Of a DNA stretch of 64,000 nt, positions 1-8,427 are shown piece by piece. The first letter of the stretch is position 1, and every line of letters starts with the position of its first letter. The position numbers were made by a program, and so were the translations under genes. Under the pieces are notes generated by a model. The model was given only the letters and a program-made list of their open reading frames with translations, was not told the DNA's origin and did no database searches. The stretch spans positions 3,444,001-3,508,000 of the forward strand of contig NZ_CP197471.1 of the NCBI RefSeq assembly GCF_052180215.1, written 5' to 3'. The stretch comes from Pseudoneobacillus sp052180215 (GTDB lineage Bacteria > Bacillota > Bacilli > Bacillales > Cytobacillaceae).

Positions 1-1326
1 ATAGCCCTTCAAAAGATGGCGTTTTTCCTCTTCTGTAAACATTTTGGCATTTCCAATATAGCGCTCTTCCATTGGTGTTACACCACGTTCAATAAAGCTT
101 TTACCTTTCGTTCCTTCCGGTAAAACATTTGCGATTCCTTTAAGAACAGCTTTACCAACACGAGGAATTTTATTGAATACTTCTAGTGATTGCGGCTCAC
201 GGTAAATATTATATCCACCAAATAATTCATCCGCACCTTCCCCAGAAAGAACGACGGTTACATGCTTTCTAGCTTCACGTGCTACAAAATAAAGTGGTAC
301 ACAAGCTGGATCTGCAAGTGGATCATCCATATGCCACATAATTTTAGGAATTTCATTCATATATTCCTGCGGTGATATGATATAACTAATATTTTCTACA
401 CCTAACTTTTCAGCTGTTTCCTTGGCCACATCAATTTCACTAAACCCATTATGATCAAAACCAACTGAAAAGGTTTTTATAGCTGGATGGAATTCCTTTG
501 CTATCGATGCAATGATCGATGAATCAATTCCACCAGATAAAAACGATCCTACTGGCACATCACTGCGCATATGCATCTTGACACTATCAAAAAGAACATC
601 TTTTATTTCCTTCACAAAGTCAGATTCTGATTTTTGTACAGGGTGGAAGGAAGCTCTCCAATAGCGCTTTACTTCCATTTTCGAACCGATTTTTTTCGTA
701 AAATAATGCCCTGGCTCTAATTTTTGTATTCCAGCAGTCATGCTATAAGGTTCTGGAACAAATTGATAGGTCAAATAATACTGTAAAGCATCTCTATTGA
801 GTTCTGTGTTTTCTAAAGCTAATAAAATACTTTTCTTTTCTGAACCAAACAAAGTACGCTCTGCATCCTGATAGAAAAATAAAGGTTTAATTCCAAAGGA
901 GTCACGTGCTCCAAAGAGTGTTTGTTCTTCCTTATCCCAGATAAGGATTGCAAACATACCTCTTAGCTTTTCAACCGCTTTCTCTTTTAAACGGCTGTAA
1001 AGAGCAATGATTACCTCTGTGTCAGAATGAGTAGCAAAGGTTAAGCCTTCCTTAACCAGTTCTTCTCTTAATTCCACGTAATTATAAATCTCACCATTAA
1101 AAAGAATCCAATAGCGTTCATTTTCATACGTTAACGGCTGATGACCGCTTTCAATATCAATGATACTTAAACGGCGAAAACCAAATTGAATATATTCATC
1201 TAAATAATAGCCATCATCATCTGGACCACGATGGGTAATGACATTATTCATATTTTTAAACAGTTGTTTATCTTCATCACGAAATTGTTGTGCTTGATCA
1301 TGGACACAACCAATAAATCCACACAT
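1..1326 (-). CDS. asnB: Asparagine synthetase (glutamine-hydrolysing), 3' end outside window
   Basis: This enzyme makes asparagine from aspartate, glutamine and ATP in the cytoplasm. The reading frame starts at the ATG at 1326 with MCGFIGCV; Cys2 becomes the N-terminal nucleophile of the class II glutaminase domain. The RNDEVY-like glutaminase signature region (ITHRGPDDDGY, FNGEIYNY) lies in the first 100 residues. The synthetase domain follows, with the ATP pyrophosphatase loop SFLSGGIDSS and the segment LSGEGADELFGGY. A GGAGTAGGTG ribosome binding site precedes the ATG. The gene runs off the left edge, so about 442 codons are visible of a family length near 630. It sits downstream of metK on the same strand, as in B. 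subtilis. Identification is firm; only the C-terminus is unseen. Confidence 0.96.
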   Translation of the reverse strand, partial: MCGFIGCVHDQAQQFRDEDKQLFKNMNNVITHRGPDDDGYYLDEYIQFGFRRLSIIDIESGHQPLTYENERYWILFNGEIYNYVELREELVKEGLTFATHSDTEVIIALYSRLKEKAVEKLRGMFAILIWDKEEQTLFGARDSFGIKPLFFYQDAERTLFGSEKKSILLALENTELNRDALQYYLTYQFVPEPYSMTAGIQKLEPGHYFTKKIGSKMEVKRYWRASFHPVQKSESDFVKEIKDVLFDSVKMHMRSDVPVGSFLSGGIDSSIIASIAKEFHPAIKTFSVGFDHNGFSEIDVAKETAEKLGVENISYIISPQEYMNEIPKIMWHMDDPLADPACVPLYFVAREARKHVTVVLSGEGADELFGGYNIYREPQSLEVFNKIPRVGKAVLKGIANVLPEGTKGKSFIERGVTPMEERYIGNAKMFTEEEKRHLLKGY

Positions 1327-1561
1327 TATGTAGTCACCTACTCCGTTTCTCTCTTTGAAAATTTACCAAGATAGTCTTAAAAAATATCCTCTCTAATACT
1401 ACCACTGTTTTTTAAAAAATGGCACTGAAAAAGCGGAAAACTTAGCGGTTCAATAGTCCTAATTTTACGAAACAGGAAGAAAAAGGGATACTTTAATTTC
1501 CAGCTATTCGTTTTATTCCCTTAATTAGAGGTTTTATTCCTTCACACTTTATAAGACGAAA
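1327..1561. other. asnB upstream region
   Basis: This stretch between the metK terminator and asnB carries the asnB ribosome binding site and presumably its promoter. It is AT-rich. I saw no T-box, riboswitch or small reading frame in it, and no convincing -35/-10 pair. Confidence 0.4.
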
Positions 1562-1595
1562 AATAAAAACGGGAGTTACATAAAATGTAACTCCC
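1562..1595 (-). terminator. Rho-independent terminator of metK
   Basis: Two perfect 10-bp arms (1571-1580 and 1586-1595) enclose a 5-base loop. On the minus strand the hairpin is followed by a T-rich tract (GTTTTTATTTT). It lies 68 bases after the metK stop. Confidence 0.9.
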
Positions 1596-1662
1596 TGGTT
1601 TTAAAGAAGAATAATACAATGTTTTCTTCTATGAAGAATGCTTTCATTTTCTAGAATAGAAA

Positions 1663-2865
1663 TTAACGATTAGCTGCTTGTGTTTTTAAAGCTTCAGCTT
1701 TATCTGTTCTTTCCCATGGTAAATCAACATCTGTACGTCCAAAGTGTCCGTAAGCAGCTGTTTGCTTATAGATAGGACGACGAAGGTCTAGCATTTTAAT
1801 AATGCCTGCTGGGCGCAGGTCAAAGTTTTCACGAACAAGTTCAACTAATACATCTTCTCCAACAGTACCTGTACCAAATGTATCAACAGAAATGGAAACT
1901 GGATGTGCTACACCAATTGCGTATGCTAATTGAACTTCCACTTTTTCAGCTAAACCAGCAGCAACTAGGTTTTTTGCAACATAACGTGCAGCGTACGCAG
2001 CAGAACGGTCAACCTTTGTAGGATCCTTACCAGAGAATGCGCCACCGCCGTGACGAGCATAACCGCCATAAGTATCTACAATGATTTTACGTCCTGTTAA
2101 ACCAGCATCACCTTGAGGTCCACCGATAACAAAGCGTCCAGTTGGGTTGATGAAATATTTTGTATTTTCGTCGATTAATTCTTGAGGAACAACCGGATTG
2201 ATAACATGTTCTTTTAAATTGCGTTGAATTTGCTCAAGACTAATTTCTGGATGGTGCTGAGTTGAAATAACGATTGTATCGATACGAACCGGCTTATCGT
2301 TTTCATCATATTCAACTGTTACTTGAGTTTTACCATCTGGACGTAAGTATGGAAGAATCTCTTCTTTACGAACGTAAGTTAAACGACGAGCAAGTTTGTG
2401 AGCTAATGAAATTGGAAGAGGCATAAGCTCTTTTGTTTCATTACATGCAAAACCAAACATTAAACCTTGGTCCCCTGCACCGATGGCATCAAGTTCTTCT
2501 TCAGACATTTGTCCTTCACGAGCTTCAAGAGCTTGGTCAACACCCATTGCGATATCAGCTGATTGCTCATCGATAGAAGTTAAAACAGCACAAGTCTCAG
2601 AGTCAAAGCCATATTTCGCACGGTTGTAACCTATGTCTTTTATGGTTTGGCGAACGATCTTTGGAATATCTACATATGTAGAAGTTGTAATTTCACCTGC
2701 TACTAAAACTAAACCAGTTGTAACAGAAGTTTCTGCTGCTACACGAGCATTTGCATCTTTTGCTAGAATAGCGTCTAAAATGGAATCAGAAATTTGGTCA
2801 CAGATTTTATCAGGATGACCTTCAGTTACTGATTCAGAAGTGAACAAACGACGTTTTGTTGACAT
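1663..2865 (-). CDS. metK: S-adenosylmethionine synthetase (methionine adenosyltransferase)
   Basis: MetK forms S-adenosylmethionine from methionine and ATP in the cytoplasm and supplies the methyl donor pool. The 400-residue length is typical. Visible hallmarks are the N-terminal SVTEGHPDKICDQISD metal and substrate segment, the GAGDQGLMFG loop near residue 120, and the GGGAFSGKDPTKVDRSAAY phosphate-binding segment near residue 270. I chose the ATG at 2865 because AGGAGGAA sits about 5 bases upstream; an in-frame start at 2892 would add nine untypical residues and lie upstream of that site. An S-box riboswitch and its terminator precede the gene, so expression should fall when SAM is abundant. 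It is divergent from pckA, as in B. subtilis. Confidence 0.98.
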   Translation of the reverse strand: MSTKRRLFTSESVTEGHPDKICDQISDSILDAILAKDANARVAAETSVTTGLVLVAGEITTSTYVDIPKIVRQTIKDIGYNRAKYGFDSETCAVLTSIDEQSADIAMGVDQALEAREGQMSEEELDAIGAGDQGLMFGFACNETKELMPLPISLAHKLARRLTYVRKEEILPYLRPDGKTQVTVEYDENDKPVRIDTIVISTQHHPEISLEQIQRNLKEHVINPVVPQELIDENTKYFINPTGRFVIGGPQGDAGLTGRKIIVDTYGGYARHGGGAFSGKDPTKVDRSAAYAARYVAKNLVAAGLAEKVEVQLAYAIGVAHPVSISVDTFGTGTVGEDVLVELVRENFDLRPAGIIKMLDLRRPIYKQTAAYGHFGRTDVDLPWERTDKAEALKTQAANR

Positions 2866-3015
2866 CCGAATTCCTCCTATATTAAACCTCATTATGATAC
2901 GGTACTCATTCCCTTATAGTATGAATAAAACATTGAGTTTTTATGATGTACAGATTAAAATGTATACTCACAATTAAACTCTTTTGCTATTTCTAAAAGG
3001 TCACTTCATAAAACA

Positions 3016-3051
3016 AATAAAAAAACCTTCCCATGTTTTTGAGGAAAGGTT
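3016..3051 (-). terminator. Riboswitch-controlled attenuator terminator ahead of metK
   Basis: On the minus strand the arms AACCTTTCC and GGGAAGGTT, with one G-U pair, are followed by seven T. The hairpin lies just after the SAM-I aptamer and before the metK ribosome binding site, the normal place for an S-box expression platform. Confidence 0.9.
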
Positions 3052-3074
3052 ATTAGTTCGCTGTCGCGCCTTTC

Positions 3075-3214
3075 ACTCTTATCGTTCAAGGTCGATACCT
3101 TGCGCAGGTTTAGCACCTTTTCCAAAAATAAAGATCAGTAAGATCCTTTATTAAATTGGGTAGGTTGCTGGGTTTCATAGGGCCTGTCCCTCCACCAGCT
3201 CGGGATAAGAGAGT
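3075..3214 (-). promoter_or_regulatory. S-box (SAM-I) riboswitch aptamer
   Basis: On the minus strand the closing helix P1 is formed by ACTCTTATC (3206-3214) and GATAAGAGT (3075-3083). Between them are the conserved S-box core segments GGTGGAGGGAC, GGCCC-ATGAAACC-CAGCAACC and the later AAGGTGCTAA. SAM binding is known to favour the downstream terminator, shutting off metK. The gene it controls and the element agree with B. subtilis. Confidence 0.97.
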
Positions 3215-3230
3215 ATCCGTTCAAGGTAAA

Positions 3231-3260
3231 ATCATAACTCACCATGTCGAATGATGTCAA
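3231..3260 (-). promoter_or_regulatory. Predicted sigma-A promoter of the S-box/metK transcript
   Basis: The minus strand has a perfect TTGACA (3255-3260), an 18-bp spacer and TATGAT (3231-3236). Transcription would start a few bases before the riboswitch helix P1. Confidence 0.8.
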
Positions 3261-3350
3261 TGCTTTTTTTGATTATTTTTCATATAAATGAATGATATGG
3301 AAAAATGATAGGAAAATGTAAAATTTTTTACCTAATTTATCCGAATAGTA

Positions 3351-3378
3351 TAGACTAATTAGTTAAATGTGTTATACT
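3351..3378 (+). promoter_or_regulatory. Possible pckA promoter
   Basis: TATACT at 3373-3378 is a good -10 hexamer; TAGACT at 3351-3356 matches four of six -35 positions with a 16-bp spacer. It lies 85 bases before the pckA start. Confidence 0.4.
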
Positions 3379-3462
3379 ATTTAACAAGATATCATGATTT
3401 AAAAAATGATGATTATTCAGAATTAATTCCAAGGAAAAAGGGAAAAGGAAGGTATTCATAAA

Positions 3463-5049
3463 ATGAATTCAGTTGGCGTTCGCAATGAATTAAACCAATT
3501 ATTACAGAGCGAAAATATCCAAGTCCAGTTATCTGTTCCACAACTAGTAGAAAAAGTTCTTACTCGAAACGAAGGTTTATTAACTTCAACAGGAGCGGTT
3601 AGAGCCACTACAGGGAAGTATACAGGTCGCTCTCCTAAAGATAAATATATAGTTGATGAAGCCTCAGTTAAAGAAAAAATCAGTTGGGGTTCTGTCAATC
3701 AACCAATATCTGAAGATGCATTTTCTAGACTATATACAAAAGTAATCCATTATTTGCAGGATAAAGATGAAGTCTATGTCTTTAAAGGTTTTGCTGGTGC
3801 AGATAAAAAATATCGTCTACCAATCCAAGTTATTAATGAGTACGCTTGGCATAATCTCTTTGCTCATCAATTATTTATTCGACCGAATGAGGAAGAACTA
3901 TTAGAACATTCTTCAGAATTCACTGTTATATCTGCTCCGAACTTTAAAGCCGACCCTGCAGTGGATGGCACAATTTCAGAGACATTTATTATTATATCCT
4001 TTGAGAAGCGAATTGTCCTCATCGGTGGTACAGAATATGCAGGTGAAATGAAAAAATCCATTTTCTCTGTTATGAATTACTTGTTGCCTGAACAAGATAT
4101 TTTCCCAATGCATTGCTCAGCCAATGTAGGACGTGAAGGTGATGTAGCTCTATTCTTTGGATTATCCGGTACTGGTAAAACTACATTATCTGCAGATCCA
4201 AACCGCCGTTTAATCGGTGATGATGAACACGGATGGTCAGCAAATGGTGTCTTTAATATTGAAGGTGGCTGTTACGCTAAATGTATTAACCTTTCTCGCG
4301 AAAAGGAACCACAAATTTTTGATGCTATCCGATTCGGCACTGTACTTGAAAATGTGGTATTAAATAATGAAACACGTTTAGCAGATTATGATGATAACTC
4401 CTTAACAGAAAATACACGTGCTGCATATCCGTTACAAGCTATTGATAATATTGTCGATCCGAGCGTTGCGGGACATCCAAACACGATTGTATTTTTAACT
4501 GCAGATGCATTTGGAGTATTGCCTCCAATTTCAAAATTAACAAAAGAACAAGCAATGTATCATTTCTTAAGTGGTTATACATCCAAATTAGCAGGAACAG
4601 AGCGTGGAGTTACTTCTCCAGAAGCTACTTTCTCAACATGTTTCGGTTCACCATTCTTACCATTACCTGCTACAACTTATGCAGAAATGCTTGGTAAAAA
4701 GATTACCGAACATAATTCTCAAGTCTTCTTAGTCAACACAGGCTGGACTGGAGGAGAATACGGTGTTGGAAATCGTATGAAATTAGCTTATACACGTGCT
4801 ATGATTCAAGCTGCATTAGAAGGCGAATTAACCAATGTGGAAACGGTTCAAGACTCCATCTTTGGATTGAATATTCCTTTACACATTCCTGGTGTTCCGG
4901 ATGAGGTTCTTCAGCCTAATAAAACTTGGGCAGACCAGGCAGCTTATGAAATGAAAGCAAAAGAACTTGCGGCAAAATTCCGTGAAAACTTTAAGAAGTT
5001 CTCAAATGTTCCAGCCGAAATAGAAGAAAATGGCGGACCAATTGCATAA
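3463..5049 (+). CDS. pckA: Phosphoenolpyruvate carboxykinase (ATP)
   Basis: PckA converts oxaloacetate and ATP to PEP, CO2 and ADP, the first committed step of gluconeogenesis, in the cytoplasm. The 528-residue protein has the usual family length. It shows the N-terminal GRSPKDKY substrate segment near residue 55, the P-loop FGLSGTGKTTLSADP around residue 235, the metal-binding LIGDDEHGW just after it, and TGWTGGEYGVGNRMKL near residue 425. The ATG at 3463 follows a purine-rich stretch with GGAAGG. It stands alone between the divergent metK and its own terminator. In B. subtilis this gene is repressed on glucose by CcpN; I did not recognise an operator here. Confidence 0.98.
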   Translation: MNSVGVRNELNQLLQSENIQVQLSVPQLVEKVLTRNEGLLTSTGAVRATTGKYTGRSPKDKYIVDEASVKEKISWGSVNQPISEDAFSRLYTKVIHYLQDKDEVYVFKGFAGADKKYRLPIQVINEYAWHNLFAHQLFIRPNEEELLEHSSEFTVISAPNFKADPAVDGTISETFIIISFEKRIVLIGGTEYAGEMKKSIFSVMNYLLPEQDIFPMHCSANVGREGDVALFFGLSGTGKTTLSADPNRRLIGDDEHGWSANGVFNIEGGCYAKCINLSREKEPQIFDAIRFGTVLENVVLNNETRLADYDDNSLTENTRAAYPLQAIDNIVDPSVAGHPNTIVFLTADAFGVLPPISKLTKEQAMYHFLSGYTSKLAGTERGVTSPEATFSTCFGSPFLPLPATTYAEMLGKKITEHNSQVFLVNTGWTGGEYGVGNRMKLAYTRAMIQAALEGELTNVETVQDSIFGLNIPLHIPGVPDEVLQPNKTWADQAAYEMKAKELAAKFRENFKKFSNVPAEIEENGGPIA

Positions 5050-5057
5050 ATTGATGA

Positions 5058-5086
5058 GATCGGGCTTTGTGGCCCGGTCTTTTTTA
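5058..5086 (+). terminator. Terminator of pckA
   Basis: Arms GATCGGGC (5058-5065) and GCCCGGTC (5072-5079) with a six-base loop are followed by seven T. Confidence 0.9.
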
Positions 5087-5116
5087 TTTGATTTAAATAT
5101 TAAAAAATTAAAAACT

Positions 5117-5376
5117 TATGATGGACATTTCCGCGCTTTCCTTCTTGTGTTTTGTCCTTCATCACCTTTATGACGGACATTTCCGCACTTTCCTTCTTTG
5201 GTTTTGTCCTTCATCCCCCTTATGATGGACACTTCCACGCTTTCCCTCTTGTGTTTTGTCCTTCATCACCTTTATGATGGACACTTTCACGCTTTCCTTC
5301 TTGTGTTTTGTCCTTCATCACTTTTATGATGGACATTTTTGCGCTTTCCCTCTTGTGTTTTGTCCTTCATCACTTT
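5117..5376. repeat. Five tandem 52-bp imperfect repeats with internal dyad
   Basis: Units begin at 5117, 5169, 5221, 5273 and 5325, each exactly 52 bp and differing at a few positions. Each unit opens with an ATGATGGACA-like segment and closes with TGTCCTTCAT, so unit ends can pair over a T/C-rich middle containing GCTTTCC-TCTTGTGTTT. There is no unique sequence between units, so it is not a CRISPR. It lies between the pckA terminator and the terminator of the converging gene. No protein is evident. Confidence 0.9.
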
Positions 5377-5391
5377 TATGACTTCTATAAA

Positions 5392-5420
5392 GAAAAACCG
5401 GGCTCCAATGGAACCCGATT
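5392..5420 (-). terminator. Terminator of the ytmB-like gene
   Basis: On the minus strand CGGGTTCC and GGAGCCCG, with one G-U pair, enclose a three-base loop, followed by GTTTTTC. It directly adjoins the stop codon at 5420. Confidence 0.8.
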
Positions 5421-5662
5421 TAATTCGTTGAATTTAACGAAACTAGTTCGTATGTAATTTTGGTTTGTTTATTTTCCCATTCTACTCTTCTTATCACACA
5501 TATTCCGCTCGAATCACTTTCTAAAGTTTTACGAATGTCTAACGGAATATCAATTGGGTAAAGACGGTAGTCCTCTTTTACTAATTCAAATAAATTTTCA
5601 GCTATTCTGTTTTCTCGTCCTTTTGTTACCACAAGTGTATTTAACTCTAAAGGCATACCCAT
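5420..5662 (-). CDS. ytmB: DUF2584-like small protein (ytmB position)
   Basis: This is an 80-residue protein without signal peptide or membrane segment. The start MGMPLELNTLVVTKG resembles the DUF2584 family of Bacillaceae, and the gene holds the position of B. subtilis ytmB, between pckA and ytmA. Its function is unknown. I chose the ATG at 5662 because AAGGAG lies eight bases upstream; the ATG at 5668 is too close to that site. It lies 38 bases downstream of the ytmA-like hydrolase gene on the same strand, so the two are probably co-transcribed. The family assignment rests on recollected sequence similarity and synteny, not on a search. Confidence 0.7.
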   Translation of the reverse strand: MGMPLELNTLVVTKGRENRIAENLFELVKEDYRLYPIDIPLDIRKTLESDSSGICVIRRVEWENKQTKITYELVSLNSTN

Positions 5663-5700
5663 TTCCATCTCTCCTTACCTATTCTTCTTTTATTTTATCA

Positions 5701-6489
5701 TTACTGACTATGTTTTTTCATCCATTGTGCTAAGCCGGCGACAACTTTTCGGTTTATAGCTGGTGGGAAGTAATGGGTAAACTCTTCGAAGTACCAGCTC
5801 TCCACAGGCTTATTATGGTCCTGTAGAGCCTTCTCTAATTGATAGGAATGTTCTACAGATACATTGTGATCTTTAACCCCATGAATAATCAGCACAGGTG
5901 GCTGTAACTTTTCTATTTGAAATAAAGGGGTTCTCCATTCATATCGTTCTGGATATTTATTTGGAGTGCCACCAATCACTCTTTTCATCATTCTTCTAAG
6001 ATCAAGTCGTTCCTCGTAGGTTAGGAACATATCCGTTACACCGCCCCAACTAACAACAGAAGCAGCTTCTGGAAATTGAATAGCAGTCAACAATGCCATC
6101 ACGCCTCCACGAGAAAATCCAAAAATATGCACGTTCTTTACCTTTGGATGTGAAGCTAAAAGGGTAAAAGCTGAAAATGCATCCTCTCGGTCATCACCAG
6201 CGAAATCCTCATGCCCTTCCCCTCCTTGATTTCCACGATAAAAGGGAGCAAAGACAATAAATCCTTCAGAGGCGAACTGCGCAATTCGAGCAGGACGTAC
6301 TTTGCCCACATTTTTTATTCCACCACGTAAATAAAGAAAACCATCTAATACTTCATCTGTTTTTGGCTCTGCTAAAAGTCCCTTCACTTTTAAACCGTCA
6401 GATAGAAAAGTAACTATGGAAAGTTCAATATTTGGATTTGGAGATGGAAACCTTTGCTGTTCTATTATTCCCTCCATTTTTCGATACAT
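5701..6489 (-). CDS. ytmA: Alpha/beta hydrolase of the prolyl oligopeptidase (S9) type
   Basis: This is a predicted cytoplasmic serine hydrolase of 262 residues. The nucleophile elbow is GFSRGG (GxSxG) near residue 130, a possible acid Asp lies in HGVKDHNV near residue 220, and the catalytic His is probably in FEEFTHYFPP near residue 245. LYLRGGIKNVGK near residue 50 fits an oxyanion-side loop. The true substrate is unknown; members are annotated as peptidases or esterases. The ATG at 6489 has GGAAGGAAG about eight bases upstream, better than the longer frame beginning at 6516. The gene precedes the ytmB-like gene and diverges from ytlA, as in B. subtilis. Confidence 0.85.
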   Translation of the reverse strand: MYRKMEGIIEQQRFPSPNPNIELSIVTFLSDGLKVKGLLAEPKTDEVLDGFLYLRGGIKNVGKVRPARIAQFASEGFIVFAPFYRGNQGGEGHEDFAGDDREDAFSAFTLLASHPKVKNVHIFGFSRGGVMALLTAIQFPEAASVVSWGGVTDMFLTYEERLDLRRMMKRVIGGTPNKYPERYEWRTPLFQIEKLQPPVLIIHGVKDHNVSVEHSYQLEKALQDHNKPVESWYFEEFTHYFPPAINRKVVAGLAQWMKKHSQ

Positions 6490-6636
6490 AAAAATAACTT
6501 CCTTCCAAAATATCATCTAGGCATTCACACATTTTTTAATTGTTCATAGGATAAACGTAGATAGGTAAATCGCCCATTTGTTCAAGAATAGCTGATTTAA
6601 CCGTAACATTTTTTTAAACGTTAGGAGGAATTTGGT

Positions 6637-7635
6637 ATGAAAAAAAGTTGGTTCAAAATAGGCTTTACATCGCTCATTATTTTCATTGTCATGTTTTCCT
6701 TAACCGCTTGCGGAAAAGACAAAGTTCAAAAAGTAAAAGTAGCCGAAGTAACCCATTCTATTTTTTATGCTCCCCAATATGTTGCCCTGGAAAAAGGATT
6801 TTTTAAAGATGAAGGTCTTGATGTAGAAGTGACCACTGTACCAGGTGGCGATAAAACGATGACTGCCCTTCTTTCTGGTGGTGTGGATGTTGCCCTTGTG
6901 GGTTCAGAAACCTCCATTTATGTATATGCCCAGGATGCCAAGGATAAAGTCATTAACTTTGCCCAACTGACCCAAACGGATGGTACCTTCCTTGTTTCAA
7001 GAGAGAAAATAGATAACTTTTCTTGGGACCAATTAAAAGGAAGCACCTTCCTTGGGCAGCGAAAAGGCGGTATGCCGCAAATGGTTGGTGAATTTGTTTT
7101 GAAAAATCATGGTATTGACCCACACAATGATTTAGAACTGATTCAAAATGTTGATTATGCCAATATTGCTCCAGCCTTTGCATCTGGAACAGGCGACTAT
7201 GTCCAATTATTCGAACCAACTGCCAGTCTTTTCGAAAGTGAAGGAAAAGGACACATTGTGGCTTCATTTGGTAAAGATTCCGGTCATGTTCCTTATACCA
7301 CATTTATGACTAAAGAAAGCACTATGAAAGAAAATGCCGAGATGGTTGAGAAGTTTACTAGAGCTATTTATAAAGCGCAGCAATGGGTAGAATCACATTC
7401 TCCACAAGAAGTGGCAAAAGTAATCAAACCTCAATTTCCAGATACGGATGAAGAATTGATTGCAACGGTTGTTGAACGTTATAAAGGCCAAGGGTCTTAT
7501 GCTACTGATCCAATTTTAGATGAAGAAGAATGGAATAACCTACAGGATATTATGGACGAAGCCGGAGAACTTCCAAAACATATCGATTATAAGACTCTTG
7601 TTAATACCAAAATTGCAAACAGTGTTATGAAATAG
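6637..7635 (+). CDS. ytlA: ABC transporter substrate-binding lipoprotein, NMT1/THI5-like
   Basis: This is the extracellular binding lipoprotein of an importer. A short basic N-terminus (MKKSWFK) and hydrophobic stretch lead to the lipobox LTAC at about residue 25. The mature part has the NMT1/SsuA/ThiY-like fold signature HSIFYAPQYVALEKGFFKDEGL and the GGDKTMTALLSGGVDVALVG segment. The 332-residue length is normal. AGGAGG precedes the ATG. The ATPase and permease genes follow at once. This family carries thiamine pyrimidine precursors, sulfonates or related small molecules; the ligand cannot be told from the sequence, and the B. subtilis ytl system is also not assigned. Confidence 0.9.
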   Translation: MKKSWFKIGFTSLIIFIVMFSLTACGKDKVQKVKVAEVTHSIFYAPQYVALEKGFFKDEGLDVEVTTVPGGDKTMTALLSGGVDVALVGSETSIYVYAQDAKDKVINFAQLTQTDGTFLVSREKIDNFSWDQLKGSTFLGQRKGGMPQMVGEFVLKNHGIDPHNDLELIQNVDYANIAPAFASGTGDYVQLFEPTASLFESEGKGHIVASFGKDSGHVPYTTFMTKESTMKENAEMVEKFTRAIYKAQQWVESHSPQEVAKVIKPQFPDTDEELIATVVERYKGQGSYATDPILDEEEWNNLQDIMDEAGELPKHIDYKTLVNTKIANSVMK

Positions 7636-7662
7636 TATTTAAAAAGACAGGGAGGCCGCCAA

Positions 7663-8427
7663 ATGAGCTTTTTAGAGATTAATCATGTACATCACACTTA
7701 TTTTACTAAAACATCGGCTACAACGGCCCTCTCCGATGTTTCTATACAAATTGAGGAGGGAGAATTCATCTCCTTCCTCGGCCCTAGCGGCTGTGGTAAA
7801 ACAACCTTATTATCCATAATTGCTGGTCTTCTATCCCCGACACAGGGAAAAGTCTATCTCGAATCCAAACCGATAGATACATCGAATGACCATATTGGAT
7901 ACATGCTGCAACAAGATTATCTTTTTCCGTGGAAAACGATTGAAGATAATATTTTGTTAGGACTAAAGCTATCTAATCAATTAACCAATGAAACCAAACA
8001 ATATGCATTGGATTTGCTCGGTAAAATGGGGTTAAAAGGAGTAGAAAAGCAGTATCCAAAGCAGCTTTCAGGCGGTATGAGACAAAGGGTAGCATTAGTT
8101 CGTACTCTAGCAACTGAACCCAAAATATTAATGCTTGATGAACCATTTTCAGCATTAGATTATCAAACAAAGCTTAAACTAGAAGATTTGGTATCAAATA
8201 CACTGAAAGCATTCGGAAAAACAGCGATTCTGGTCACACACGATATTGGTGAATCCATTGCCATGAGTGATAAAGTCTATCTATTTGCGGCAAACCCCGG
8301 CAGAGTGCATAAAATGTTTACGATCCCGGACGAGTTACGTCAATTAACCCCTTTTGAGGCTCGAAGTCATGAGCTATATACGACTATATTTCAAAAGATA
8401 TGGAAGGAGTTGGAGTCTCTTGAATGA
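7663..8427 (+). CDS. ytlC: ABC transporter ATP-binding protein (NMT1/nitrate/sulfonate class)
   Basis: This is the cytoplasmic ATPase that powers the ytlA importer. Walker A is GPSGCGKTT near residue 40, the Q-loop is in YMLQQDYLFPW, the signature is LSGGMRQRVAL near residue 140, Walker B is ILMLDEPFSALD, and the switch His is in LVTHDIGES. The 254-residue length is typical of TauB/SsuB-like subunits. GGGAGG lies ahead of the ATG. The 3' end overlaps the permease gene by eight bases, which points to coupled translation. Confidence 0.94.
   Translation: MSFLEINHVHHTYFTKTSATTALSDVSIQIEEGEFISFLGPSGCGKTTLLSIIAGLLSPTQGKVYLESKPIDTSNDHIGYMLQQDYLFPWKTIEDNILLGLKLSNQLTNETKQYALDLLGKMGLKGVEKQYPKQLSGGMRQRVALVRTLATEPKILMLDEPFSALDYQTKLKLEDLVSNTLKAFGKTAILVTHDIGESIAMSDKVYLFAANPGRVHKMFTIPDELRQLTPFEARSHELYTTIFQKIWKELESLE

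Noticed and set aside
1327..1561. T-box or other leader upstream of asnB
   Set aside because: I looked for the T-box AGGGTGGNACCGCG-type core and a specifier stem and saw neither.
5117..5376. CRISPR array
   Set aside because: The units abut with no unique spacers, and no cas gene is in the window.
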